A stretch of 17,408 bases of DNA. Origin: Pelethousia sp034933245 (GTDB lineage Bacteria > Bacillota > Clostridia > Christensenellales > CAG-138). Position 1 is the first letter of the stretch. Each line of letters begins with the position of its first letter. The notes beneath the pieces are model-generated. The model saw only the letters and a list, made by a program, of their open reading frames with translations, did not search any database and was not told the origin of the DNA. The position numbers and the translations under genes were made by a program. This document shows positions 1 through 7,627 of this stretch, one piece after another. The stretch lies in NCBI GenBank assembly GCA_034933245.1, contig JAYFNX010000060.1:1-17408 (forward strand), given 5' to 3'.

Positions 1-1
1 T

Positions 2-1315
2 CGGCACAAGAAGGCATATGACGAGGCGAGGTTGGCGCTGGAGGCCCGCAGCCAGGGCGCTACCACTGGCGGCGGCGCAACCATCATTCCGGATGCCGTG
101 TGGCGGGATCTCATGAATGAGGCCTACGCCGAACACCTTACGGACGACCGTCAAACCCAGATTTACTTCGGCGGCAGTTCGTCCGGCAAGTCTTTCGCGA
201 TTCTGGGGCAGCGGGTGGTACGGGATCTCATGCGCGGGGAGCGGAATTATCTGATCTGCCGGAAAACTGCTCGGACGCTGCGCAATTCCTGCTTCAATGA
301 GGTTAAAAAGTGCATCAGCCGCATGGAGCTTACGGACCAGTTCAATATCAACAAATCCGATATGGTGATTACCCATAAGGGATCCGGTCGGCAGATCCTT
401 TTTGCGGGCCTGGATGATGTGGAGAAGGTGAAGTCCCTCACGCCCGCCGAGGGTGTGCTTACGGATGTGCTGATCGAAGAGGCCACGGAAGTGGACTACG
501 CCGACTATAAGCAGCTCAGGAAGCGCCTTCGCGGCGGTGATTCGGGCGTGTCCAAGCGGGTGACGCTGCTGTTCAACCCCGTTACGCAAGACCATTGGAT
601 CTATACGGAGTTCTTCGCGGGGTGCTGGGATGATGAGGCGGGCGTGTACTCCGACAAGGATTTGCTCATCCTGCGTACGACATATAAGGCTAACCGCTTC
701 CTCACCGCCGAGGATATCGCCGCCCTTGAAAATGAGACGGACAAATATTACTACGATGTTTACACCCTGGGCAAGTGGGGTGTGCTTGGCAAGTTGATCT
801 TCACGAATTGGACCACCAAAGACCTTTCCGCCATGGCTGCCCAGGAGGCAAAGCCCCGCAATGGCTTGGACTTCGGTTTCTGGCCGGATCCCAATGCCTA
901 CGTGCGCGCCGGTTACAACCGGGGCAAGGGCGAGGTTTACATCTACCGCACCGCTGGTGGTAACCATCAGGATAACGCCGCTCTGGCCGGGGTGTTGCGG
1001 CCCATCGTGGCCCGCGAGGTGGTGCGCTGCGATAACGATCTCCTCAATATCCATGAGCTCAACAATTTCGGTATCCGTGCTATCCCGGCCAATAAGGGCC
1101 CCGGGTCTGTTGCGTTCGGCATCAAGTGGCTGCAACGCCAGAAGATATTTGTGGATCCGTCCTGCGTGGATATCATTCTGGAGCTGCAGAAGTACAAGTA
1201 CAAAGAGGACCGCAACGGCAATATCCTGCCCGAGCCTGTAGATCGGGATAACCACTGGATTGACGGCCTGCGGTATGCCCTCGAAGACGATATGCTGGAA
1301 ACGAAGGTGAGTTAA
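2..1315 (+). CDS. terL: Phage terminase large subunit (5' end cut by window edge)
   Basis: The ATP-driven packaging motor and headful/cos nuclease that loads DNA into the prohead through the portal. Numbering from the TTG codon at 32, the ATPase Walker A motif GGSSSGKS is at residues 47-54 and Walker B VLIEE at 146-150 (E149/E150 catalytic region). The LLFNP motif is at 179-183. The RNase H-like nuclease starts at GLDFG (D280), and the closing motif HWIDGLRYAL supplies D411. This order is that of the PBSX-type terminase family. The frame stays open to the first bases of the window. TTG 32 has no correctly spaced ribosome site, and the first internal ATG lies only about 20 residues before Walker A, so the true start is probably upstream of base 1. 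The residues before the ATPase (about 2-85 nt) are charged and then Gly/Thr-rich, unlike the core. The stop is followed directly by the portal ATG. Confidence 0.95.
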   Translation, partial: RHKKAYDEARLALEARSQGATTGGGATIIPDAVWRDLMNEAYAEHLTDDRQTQIYFGGSSSGKSFAILGQRVVRDLMRGERNYLICRKTARTLRNSCFNEVKKCISRMELTDQFNINKSDMVITHKGSGRQILFAGLDDVEKVKSLTPAEGVLTDVLIEEATEVDYADYKQLRKRLRGGDSGVSKRVTLLFNPVTQDHWIYTEFFAGCWDDEAGVYSDKDLLILRTTYKANRFLTAEDIAALENETDKYYYDVYTLGKWGVLGKLIFTNWTTKDLSAMAAQEAKPRNGLDFGFWPDPNAYVRAGYNRGKGEVYIYRTAGGNHQDNAALAGVLRPIVAREVVRCDNDLLNIHELNNFGIRAIPANKGPGSVAFGIKWLQRQKIFVDPSCVDIILELQKYKYKEDRNGNILPEPVDRDNHWIDGLRYALEDDMLETKVS

Positions 1316-2860
1316 ATGCTGACAAAAACCGATATCATCAATATGCAGCTGTCCGCGGCAGCGCCTATGTCTACCGGTGAGATTATCCGGGAGCTGCTGA
1401 AGGAGGATGCGGCCAGCGAAGAATACCGCCTTGCTAGAGAAGGTGAGGCGTATTACCGGGCCAAGCATGCCGTGCTGCATAAGGATTTTCGCTGCAGCAA
1501 GGTAGAAACCACCGGCGTGGATGAAAATACCAAGCAGGAAGTGCCGGTATATGAGGATTTTATAAATCCAAACGCCTCCAATGAGCGACTGCCGCACCCT
1601 TTCTTTCACAATCACATAGAGCAAAAAATAAACTACACGCTTGGCAAGGAACCCTCTATCAGCGTTACAGGGCAGGCCCCGGAGGGATATGGAAAGGCAC
1701 TTGCGGAGACTACGGACGCAAAATTCAATAAGGCTATCAAGTCATGGGCCAAACAGGCCAGTAAGCACGGCAAGGCCTTTTTACGCGAGTATAAGGACGC
1801 AGAAGGCAAGCTTCGCCAAGCCGTTGTGAACCGCTTTAACCTTCTGCCCATTTATGATACCGCCCTTGGAGAAGACCTTGTGGAAGCGATTTACTACTAT
1901 CCCATGAAGGTGCGTTTGACCAAAACACAAACCGTTGACCGGATTGTTGCGGAGTGGTGGACGGATAGGGGGGTTACTTATTGGATTTCAGATCATGACG
2001 GCCCGTTTCTCCCGGACCCTGACAGGCCCGGAAAACAGCCCCATTACTGGGAGGTTACCTACGTAACCGCTGAGGACGGGGTAACGATGACGGAAAAGAG
2101 CCGCATCCCCAAAAGCTGGGGGCGCGTGCCTTTCATTGAACTTCGAAACAATGAAGAGGCTTCCACGGACCTAGAACGGTACAAAGGCCTTATCGATGCA
2201 TATGACATGGTCGCATCTACCGGCACAAATAACCTGCTTGATTTCAATGAGTTCTGGCTTGCCATACAGGGTTACGGCGGCGATACGGCCAGTTCCATCG
2301 CCCGCAAGCTCAAGATCAATAAGGCTGTGGGCGTGAATGGGCAGGGCGGCAACATCGAGATGAAGCAGTTCAGCTTGGATATGGCCGGCCGAATTGCTTG
2401 GTTAAAGGTGCTTCGGGAGGCCATCCATGAGTTCGGCATGGCCGTGGATCTCAATAACGACCGGTTTGGTAACGCCCCTTCCGGCGTGGCACTGAAATTT
2501 CAGTATACGCTGCTGGATCTCAAGGCCGATGGCCTGATCGGTGAATTGCAGCCCGCCCTGCAGGAACACTTCTGGTTTGTGACGGAGGAGCTCAACAGAA
2601 AGAACGGCACGGATTATGACGCGGCCGCCATAGAGGTTGCCATAAATAAATCCATGATCACCAACGATACGGAGTTGGTCAACATGATCGGCGCTTCGGT
2701 TGATCTGGTGCCCGAGCGTATCCTCTTGGCCGCCCATCCCCTGGTGATCGATCCTGACGCCGCGATGAAGGAGATGGAGGAGCAGCGCAAACGAAAAGCC
2801 AAGGAGGCCCAAGCCGCCTTCGGCCAGTACGGCCAGCCGCCGGGAGGTGGTGACGAATGA
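1316..2860 (+). CDS. Phage portal protein (SPP1 gp6 type)
   Basis: Forms the dodecameric ring at one capsid vertex through which DNA enters and leaves; it docks the terminase and later the head-tail connectors. The 514-residue length fits the SPP1 gp6-like portal family. The N-terminal part has the typical helical lead-in. The family-type segment FFHNHIEQKINYTLGKEPSI lies at roughly residues 96-115. The wing and stem region follows, with a C-terminal charged tail (EEQRKRKAKEAQ) ending in Gly/Pro. The ATG is immediately after the terminase stop, with AAGGTGAG just upstream. The 3' end overlaps the next gene in an ATGA arrangement (ATG 2857, TGA 2858-2860), which indicates translational coupling with the minor head protein. 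Confidence 0.93.
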   Translation: MLTKTDIINMQLSAAAPMSTGEIIRELLKEDAASEEYRLAREGEAYYRAKHAVLHKDFRCSKVETTGVDENTKQEVPVYEDFINPNASNERLPHPFFHNHIEQKINYTLGKEPSISVTGQAPEGYGKALAETTDAKFNKAIKSWAKQASKHGKAFLREYKDAEGKLRQAVVNRFNLLPIYDTALGEDLVEAIYYYPMKVRLTKTQTVDRIVAEWWTDRGVTYWISDHDGPFLPDPDRPGKQPHYWEVTYVTAEDGVTMTEKSRIPKSWGRVPFIELRNNEEASTDLERYKGLIDAYDMVASTGTNNLLDFNEFWLAIQGYGGDTASSIARKLKINKAVGVNGQGGNIEMKQFSLDMAGRIAWLKVLREAIHEFGMAVDLNNDRFGNAPSGVALKFQYTLLDLKADGLIGELQPALQEHFWFVTEELNRKNGTDYDAAAIEVAINKSMITNDTELVNMIGASVDLVPERILLAAHPLVIDPDAAMKEMEEQRKRKAKEAQAAFGQYGQPPGGGDE

Positions 2861-4473
2861 GCTCCGATTACTGGGAGAAACGGGCCATAGAGCGGATGCT
2901 GGATCTGGAGCTTTATAGCACGGGTTACGCCCAGCGGATCACCGACATCTACGCGGCGGCCTTCCAGCAGTTGGAAGAGGATTTGCAGGATCTCTTGGGC
3001 CGGTATATGGAGATGGGTGAACTCTCCCCGGAGGAGGCCCGCGCCTACCTAAATGAGCCCATTACCACAAAACAACGGGGAAAGCTGCTGGCCATGCTGG
3101 GGGCGGTGGAGGATGAGACTGTGCGCCGGCGGCTGCTGGCCCGAATCCAGAGTAATTCTTACACCGCCCGTGCCCAGCGCCTGAGGGCGATACAGGATAA
3201 CCTTCGTATTGCCTGCGCGCGTGTGGCTGAACAGGAGATCACTCAGCAGCACAAGGCCCTGAGGGATATCGGGGCGAACGCTTATTACCGTACAGTGTTC
3301 GATATTGCCCAGGGTACCGGTACGGTCGTACCGTTTTCGGATGTGCGCATGGAACGTATAGACGCCCTGGCAGCTCAGCGTTGGTGCGGCCCGGACTTTT
3401 CCAGCCGGGTGTGGGCCAATACCGGGCAGATGGCAAAACATTTGGGCGAAATCATCCGCGTGAATCTCATCACCGGAAAAAGCTGGCAGCGGTGCCTGAA
3501 AGAAATGGAGGGCTTCATGGCCACGCCTGGGCAAGGCGGGCTTTTCGCTGCTGAGCGGCTTCTGCGCACAGAAACGGCGCGCATGGCCAACGAGCTTTCC
3601 GCAGAGGCAAGTCAAGACCTGGGGGCGGAGCGGTACCGCTTTATTGCGGTGCTGGATTTAAAAACGTCGGAAGTCTGCCGCTTGCACGATGGCCTTACTG
3701 ACCCGGATACCGGCAGGCCTTATACTTACAAGCGCAAGAAGGTGGGAAAAAACTTCCCGCCATTGCATCCTCTGTGCCGCTCCACCGAGGCTCCTATATT
3801 CGGGGCGGACACGCTCAAGGGGCTCACGCGCCCCGCTCAGGACCCGGCGACCGGGGAGATTATGAGTGTACCGGCAAGCATGACTTATCGGCAGTGGCAC
3901 AGAAAATATGTGCAGGGCAGGCCTGAAGCGGAGTTGACGGAGAAAATGGTGCAGCATACGGCCGCTGATAGGCAACAATGGGTACGATACAAGGGTGCTC
4001 TCGGCAAGGACGCGCCAAAAAGCCTTGCGGAGTTCCAGCGGTTGAAATATACTGAAAACAGTGAATGGAGGCTGGTTCAGGTGGATTACCGCAGGCAGAA
4101 GCAACTGCAAGAGCATCCGGAAACCTGCCTTCCGCTTGCCAGGAATGCGACCGCCGCGCCTGAAAAGTTCACTCGCTACCTATTCGATCCGTCCAGCGAG
4201 GGTGGGTACCCCAAGGGCCAAACATTTGAAAAGGTGCTGGGGTATGGACGGGAGAATTGGGAGCAGCTTCAAGCGGCTCTGCTGGAGAAGGCGCCGATGT
4301 ATCCAACAACCCTGAAGGGCCGGAGCCAATACGGTGCCAAGTATGAGCAGCCCATGGTGCTGCTGGGGCCCTCCGGCCGACGCGCAAACGTGATCGCGGC
4401 CTGGTGTTCGAATGAGGGGAAAACCTGGCTAACCTCGGCCTATATTAAGGAGTTGAAACAGCATGGAGATTAA
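2857..4473 (+). CDS. MuF-type minor head protein with C-terminal DUF6883-like toxin-candidate domain
   Basis: Minor head protein of the SPP1 gp7 / Mu F group, which binds the portal and is packaged in the head. Residues 1-200 are helical and charged. The MuF core lies at about 200-312, with C274/H277 (SEVCRLHDG) and H304/C307 (PPLHPLCRS) as the conserved metal-ligand-like residues. A linker at about 340-420 (including YKGALGKDAPKSLAEFQ) resembles that of other clostridial MuF proteins. Residues 435-531 form a separate domain with FTRYLFDP, a GYGRENWEQLQAALL block and YGAKY...LLGPSGRRANV, matching my memory of DUF6883. Plain gp7-like proteins lack such a domain. C-terminal toxin domains on MuF proteins are a known class of polymorphic toxins in temperate phages; toxicity here is inferred. 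The ribosome site GGGAGGTGG (2842-2850) supports ATG 2857. The stop overlaps the next gene. Confidence 0.9.
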   Translation: MSSDYWEKRAIERMLDLELYSTGYAQRITDIYAAAFQQLEEDLQDLLGRYMEMGELSPEEARAYLNEPITTKQRGKLLAMLGAVEDETVRRRLLARIQSNSYTARAQRLRAIQDNLRIACARVAEQEITQQHKALRDIGANAYYRTVFDIAQGTGTVVPFSDVRMERIDALAAQRWCGPDFSSRVWANTGQMAKHLGEIIRVNLITGKSWQRCLKEMEGFMATPGQGGLFAAERLLRTETARMANELSAEASQDLGAERYRFIAVLDLKTSEVCRLHDGLTDPDTGRPYTYKRKKVGKNFPPLHPLCRSTEAPIFGADTLKGLTRPAQDPATGEIMSVPASMTYRQWHRKYVQGRPEAELTEKMVQHTAADRQQWVRYKGALGKDAPKSLAEFQRLKYTENSEWRLVQVDYRRQKQLQEHPETCLPLARNATAAPEKFTRYLFDPSSEGGYPKGQTFEKVLGYGRENWEQLQAALLEKAPMYPTTLKGRSQYGAKYEQPMVLLGPSGRRANVIAAWCSNEGKTWLTSAYIKELKQHGD

Positions 4474-4648
4474 GCAATACGATACGGTGCGCCTGAAGGA
4501 TGGGAGAACTGGATGTGCTGTTGAGGTTTTCGACCAGGCCGAGTTCATTGTGGATATCGGCTCTTCTTCCGCTGATTGGGATACGATCACCGTAAAGCGC
4601 GAAGATATCGTAAGCGTTGTTCATAGGAGTCCCGTACCAATGAAATAG
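4463..4648 (+). CDS. Small DUF4926-like protein, candidate immunity protein for the MuF C-terminal domain
   Basis: A 61-residue acidic protein made of short predicted beta strands: KQYDTVRLKDGRTGCAVEVF at residues 4-23, then a DWDTITVKREDI segment near 38-49. This pattern resembles DUF4926, a small SH3-like beta-barrel family. From memory, DUF4926 genes are commonly found next to DUF6883 genes. The start overlaps the end of the MuF gene by 11 bases, and AAGGAG (4447-4452) lies about 10 bases upstream, so it should be made in step with the MuF protein. A terminator-like hairpin follows. The pairing suggests it neutralises the C-terminal domain of the MuF protein during phage production. That role is inference from position and family pairing; no direct evidence is in the sequence. 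Confidence 0.75.
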   Translation: MEIKQYDTVRLKDGRTGCAVEVFDQAEFIVDIGSSSADWDTITVKREDIVSVVHRSPVPMK

Positions 4649-4672
4649 GCATCTAAGTACCTGCAGTAACCG

Positions 4673-4699
4673 AAGGGCGACCGATACGGCCGCTCTTTT
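4673..4699 (+). terminator. Probable rho-independent terminator after the MuF/immunity pair
   Basis: Stem 4673-4683 with 4687-4697: GGGCG pairs with CGCTC (one G-T), then an A/C mismatch, then CCG pairs with CGG around an ATA loop; flanking AA pairs with TT. Four T follow, then GTTAT. The T-run is short and the stem imperfect, so it is probably a partial rather than absolute stop, which suits a site inside a late operon. Confidence 0.5.
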
Positions 4700-4712
4700 G
4701 TTATATAAAAAC

Positions 4713-4772
4713 TAGGCCTACCATGCCGGCATTTAAATGCATGGGCGCCCACATGCGCGGATGACTGCCGCG
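4713..4772. repeat. Cluster of short perfect palindromes in the non-coding gap before the scaffold gene
   Basis: The gap 4649-4817 (169 bases) holds no gene I can support. Within 40 bases there are four perfect palindromes: TAGGCCTA (4713-4720), ATGCCGGCAT (4723-4732), GCATTTAAATGC (4729-4740, overlapping the previous one) and TGGGCGCCCA (4742-4751). An inverted pair CGCGG/CCGCG follows (4756-4760 and 4768-4772). ATTTAAA recurs at 4792-4798. Function is unknown; possibilities are an operator, a structured 5' leader for the scaffold/capsid mRNA, or a recombination scar. Confidence 0.5.
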
Positions 4773-4817
4773 GATTTATAAGCGAAAAGTCATTTAAAGG
4801 GGCGGGAAAGGAACAGC

Positions 4818-5381
4818 ATGGAATTTTTGAAGGCGCTCTTTGGCGATAAGCCCCTGACCTATGACGAGTTCGTTGCGGCGGTGGGCGCGGCCAAGGATAT
4901 TAAGCTCGTGAACCTCTCTTCCGGCCAGTATGTGGATAAAGGCAAGCTGGACGATAAAGAGAATGAGCTAAAAACGGCGAACGACACCATTAAGGCCTTG
5001 CAGGATACGGTGAAGAAGTTCGACGGTGTGGACGTGGATGCCCTTAAAAATGCCGCTACGGCCACGGAAACCAAGTATAAGGGCCAACTGGACCAGCTTC
5101 GCCGCGATAGCGCCATCCAACTGGCCCTCGTTCAGGCGAAGGCACGCAATCCCAAGGCGGCTCGTGCGCTGCTGGATGATTCGAAGATCGCGCTCAATGC
5201 CGACGGCACCCTGAGCGGATTGGATGTGGAAGCCCTGAAAAAGAGCGATCCTTATCTGTTTGAGATCGAGAAAAAGCAGGATGAGGGCAGCGGTCATGAG
5301 GGCGGCGGTGATCCGGGCCCCAAAGGTGGCGAAGGAACGCTGCGGGATTCCATCGTGAGCGCCCTATACGGAACAAAATAG
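4818..5381 (+). CDS. Phage scaffolding protein (GP20-like)
   Basis: Internal scaffold that guides capsid assembly and leaves the prohead before or during packaging. The 187 residues are almost all charged helix. A predicted coiled coil covers about residues 42-100 (LDDKENELKTANDTIKALQD and on). It is followed by an alanine-rich helix (VQAKARNPKAARALL, 105-119), the SGLDVEALKKSDPYLFE segment typical of GP20-type scaffolds (133-149) and a Gly-rich flexible tail. AAAGGA at 4807-4812 sits correctly before ATG 4818. Its place directly before the major capsid gene is the usual one. No protease motif is seen, and no separate prohead protease gene is present, so the scaffold is probably released rather than cleaved by a phage protease. 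Confidence 0.85.
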   Translation: MEFLKALFGDKPLTYDEFVAAVGAAKDIKLVNLSSGQYVDKGKLDDKENELKTANDTIKALQDTVKKFDGVDVDALKNAATATETKYKGQLDQLRRDSAIQLALVQAKARNPKAARALLDDSKIALNADGTLSGLDVEALKKSDPYLFEIEKKQDEGSGHEGGGDPGPKGGEGTLRDSIVSALYGTK

Positions 5382-5400
5382 TTTTTAGGAGGAAATTCAT

Positions 5401-6345
5401 ATGATTACACTGGCGCAGGCCAAAGAACTTTCGCAGGATAAGCTTACGAATTACGTTATTGACGAGTTCCGCAAGTCCGCCCTGCTTGATTCCCTTCCCT
5501 TCGATAACACGGTAAAGCCCCAGGGCGGCAAAACCCTGGCGTATGTATATAACCGTGTGACTACGTTGCCCACGGCGGCAGGCCGTGCCATCAATACGGA
5601 GTATGTTCCCCAGGAGGCGGCGACCGCCCAAGTTACCACCAACCTTAAAGTATTTGGCGGCTCTTTCCAGGTTGACCGCGTAATCGCTGCGGACGAAAAG
5701 CAGGTGGTGGATCATATCCAGTTCCAGCTTTCCCAGAAAATCCAGGCCACTATCGCCCTGTTCAGCGATCAGTTCATCAACGGCGATTCCGGCTCCGATG
5801 TGCTGCAGTTTGATGGCCTCGACAAGGCTCTTGCGGGCAGTTCTACGGAATATACGCCTGATGCGGTCATTGACCTGTCCAGTTCCGCAAATATCGATAC
5901 CAACTGGAAGGTATTCCTGGACAACCTTCGTAAGCTGCGCGCCCTTATGGACGGGGCTCCTTCGGTCTACCTCATGAATAACGACATGTTCAGCGTTTTC
6001 CAGTCCGTCATGGACCGGGCCGGTATCCATCTGGCCAGTAAGGAGAACTACGGCGACGAGGTTTACCAGTGGGGCCGCTCCCTGCTGATGGCGCTTGGCG
6101 ATAAGCCCGGTACTTCCAGCCCGATCATCCCTATGGATACGGACGACACCACGAGCATTTATGCGGCCCGCCTTGCGCTTGACGGGGTACATGGCATTTC
6201 TCCGGAGGGCGGCAAGCTGGTAAGCCAGTATCTTCCCAACATGAGCACGCCCGGCGCGGTAAAGACCGGCGAGGTGGAAATGGTGGCGGCGATGGCCATG
6301 AAGGCGACCCGATCCGCTGCGGTTCTGCGTGACATCAAACTGTAA
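5401..6345 (+). CDS. Major capsid protein (HK97 fold)
   Basis: The main shell subunit. At 314 residues it is the right size for a scaffold-dependent HK97-fold capsid protein without a delta domain. It starts with a short N-arm helix (LAQAKELSQDKLTNYVIDEF). Next is the extended segment with LKVFGGSFQVDRVI (about residues 83-96), where the family E-loop/spine transition lies. The C-terminal A-domain ends in VEMVAAMAMKATRSAAVLRD, the typical closing strand of this family. A strong AGGAGGA (5387-5393) lies 7 bases before ATG 5401, one of the best ribosome sites in the window, as expected for the most abundant protein. It sits between scaffold and decoration/connector genes. Confidence 0.92.
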   Translation: MITLAQAKELSQDKLTNYVIDEFRKSALLDSLPFDNTVKPQGGKTLAYVYNRVTTLPTAAGRAINTEYVPQEAATAQVTTNLKVFGGSFQVDRVIAADEKQVVDHIQFQLSQKIQATIALFSDQFINGDSGSDVLQFDGLDKALAGSSTEYTPDAVIDLSSSANIDTNWKVFLDNLRKLRALMDGAPSVYLMNNDMFSVFQSVMDRAGIHLASKENYGDEVYQWGRSLLMALGDKPGTSSPIIPMDTDDTTSIYAARLALDGVHGISPEGGKLVSQYLPNMSTPGAVKTGEVEMVAAMAMKATRSAAVLRDIKL

Positions 6346-6358
6346 GGGAGGAAGCTTT

Positions 6359-6904
6359 ATGCCTAGAATTTACTCGCGCAACGAAGCGCATGAGTTCGAT
6401 ATGAACGGCGTCGTTTTTCATAACGGCGCCGCCGCTTTGCCCGCCGATGCGGATGTATCCTATTTCACCACTGTACGCGGCTATGCTGTGGATGAAAACA
6501 AGCACTTCATGACCTACGCAGATAAGATGAATGCCGCCGATCTGAGAGAGCTTGCGGTGGACCTTGGCTGCGCCATCACCGGCAAGACCAAGTCCGAGAT
6601 CGTCCGTCTCGTGGAGGGCGCGATCAGCGCAAAGTTCCTGGGTTCTCTCACCGTCACTTCCGCTGCGGGAACTGCAAACGGCGACACCCTGATCACCTTC
6701 ACCGGCTCCGGCTCTTATAAATACAAGACCGGAGAAACCACGCCGTATCCCCTATACCTGGACGATGTCTCCGATTGGATAGATATCGAGAGTGGCGAGG
6801 ACATCACTCCGGCCGCCGGGCATGCCAAAATAACCGTTGTGGAAGTCAATGAGGCGGGGCTTGTGGTGAAGTCCGGTAGCGCCACGATTACGGTTAAGAC
6901 CTAA
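6359..6904 (+). CDS. Probable capsid decoration / head accessory protein (HeH-like plus Ig-like domain)
   Basis: Protein of 181 residues with three parts: a short N-terminal strand region (1-50), a helix-extension-helix-like motif at about 57-90 (MNAADLRELAVDLGCAITGK), and a Thr/Ser/Gly-rich beta domain at 95-181 (SLTVTSAAGT...SYKYKT...KITVVEV). The beta domain resembles the Ig-like add-on domains of clostridial phage head and tail proteins. An in-frame start at 6329 inside the capsid gene is possible, but GGGAGG (6346-6351) is well placed for ATG 6359, so I chose that. Sitting right after the major capsid gene, it most likely decorates the capsid surface or forms head fibres; the Ig-like part could bind host-surface or mucus sugars. 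The role is inferred. Confidence 0.7.
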   Translation: MPRIYSRNEAHEFDMNGVVFHNGAAALPADADVSYFTTVRGYAVDENKHFMTYADKMNAADLRELAVDLGCAITGKTKSEIVRLVEGAISAKFLGSLTVTSAAGTANGDTLITFTGSGSYKYKTGETTPYPLYLDDVSDWIDIESGEDITPAAGHAKITVVEVNEAGLVVKSGSATITVKT

Positions 6905-6920
6905 TCGGGGGGGGTGACCT

Positions 6921-7286
6921 ATGGAAGCTATGCTGGGAATGCTTAAAATGCTGCTGGAGATAGACGATACCACGCAGGATGCGCTGCTGGAACTCGTGCT
7001 ACAGAGCACGGTGGACAAGGTGCAGAATTACACCCGGCTGGCCATCATCCCACTGCAGCTCTATGGGGTCGTGGCGGAAATGGCGGCGGATGCTTATTAT
7101 CTGCTGCTCTCGGCCCGAGGGGAGGATTCGGGCAAGGTAGCCGGCACGGTTTCCAGCGTATCCGATAACGGACAATCGGTCTCTTATCGGGATAATAGTT
7201 ACAATGCCGTTCTTGTCAAGGCGGCGGAGCACACGCTCAAAAACTACCAGGCCCAGCTTGAACGCTGGAGAAAGGTGGGGTGGTAA
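6921..7286 (+). CDS. Head-tail connector protein (gp6/gp15-like adaptor)
   Basis: Small (121 aa), mostly helical protein of the phage head-tail connector (DNA packaging, HK97 gp6-like) family. It shows the usual pattern of a short helix, a negatively charged turn (LLEIDDTTQDALLELVL, about residues 10-26) and the conserved VQNYTRLAIIPLQL helix-turn (33-46) followed by the long AEMAADAYYLL helix. Members form a ring under the portal. The G-run ending GGTGACC just before ATG 6921 acts as ribosome site. The stop TAA (7284-7286) shares its last base with the next ATG. Confidence 0.82.
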   Translation: MEAMLGMLKMLLEIDDTTQDALLELVLQSTVDKVQNYTRLAIIPLQLYGVVAEMAADAYYLLLSARGEDSGKVAGTVSSVSDNGQSVSYRDNSYNAVLVKAAEHTLKNYQAQLERWRKVGW

Positions 7287-7627
7287 TGCGCATCCCTGCG
7301 TCGTTTTTCGCTGCTCAGGCCACGGCCATGCAGGATAAGAGCATTGAATGGCTTGCGACCGTGGAGACTACGGATGCGCTTGGCGGTGTCTACGCGGCCC
7401 CAGGCGAGGCCCTTTCTTCGCATGACTGTAATGTGCAGGTCGTATCTGATAAGCTCTTGGCCGAGGAATACGGCCTTGCCATTGGCCGGGATATCCTCGT
7501 GACCGCACGGGAGTTGCCTATAGAAAAGGGCGAGTTCATCCGCTATGCCGGGCAGGCTTACCGCGTAGTGGAAGCCCCCAAGTACGATGCCTATCAGAAG
7601 CTGATTGCGAAGCGGGTGAGTTCATGA
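7286..7627 (+). CDS. Head-tail adaptor / head-closure (stopper) protein
   Basis: Protein of 113 residues, beta-rich, with an N-terminal RIPASFF start and a C-terminal GEFIRYAGQAYRVVEAPKYD segment that matches the beta hairpin of SPP1 gp16-type head-tail joining proteins. It should cap the connector ring and hold DNA in the filled head. A GTG at 7280 is in frame, but ATG 7286, overlapping the previous stop as TAATG with GGTGGGG just upstream, is the more natural coupled start. The 3' end overlaps the next gene by 4 bases (ATGA at 7624). Confidence 0.75.
   Translation: MRIPASFFAAQATAMQDKSIEWLATVETTDALGGVYAAPGEALSSHDCNVQVVSDKLLAEEYGLAIGRDILVTARELPIEKGEFIRYAGQAYRVVEAPKYDAYQKLIAKRVSS

Noticed and set aside
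18..114. ATG 18 short frame ending at 114 as the end of an upstream gene
   Set aside because: The product is Arg/Pro/Ala-rich with no resemblance to a small terminase, and the overlapping terminase frame is clearly coding.
5194..6192. 332-codon open frame on the - strand opposite the capsid gene
   Set aside because: Lies opposite the scaffold end and major capsid gene, has no domain and no ribosome site; a shadow of biased codons.
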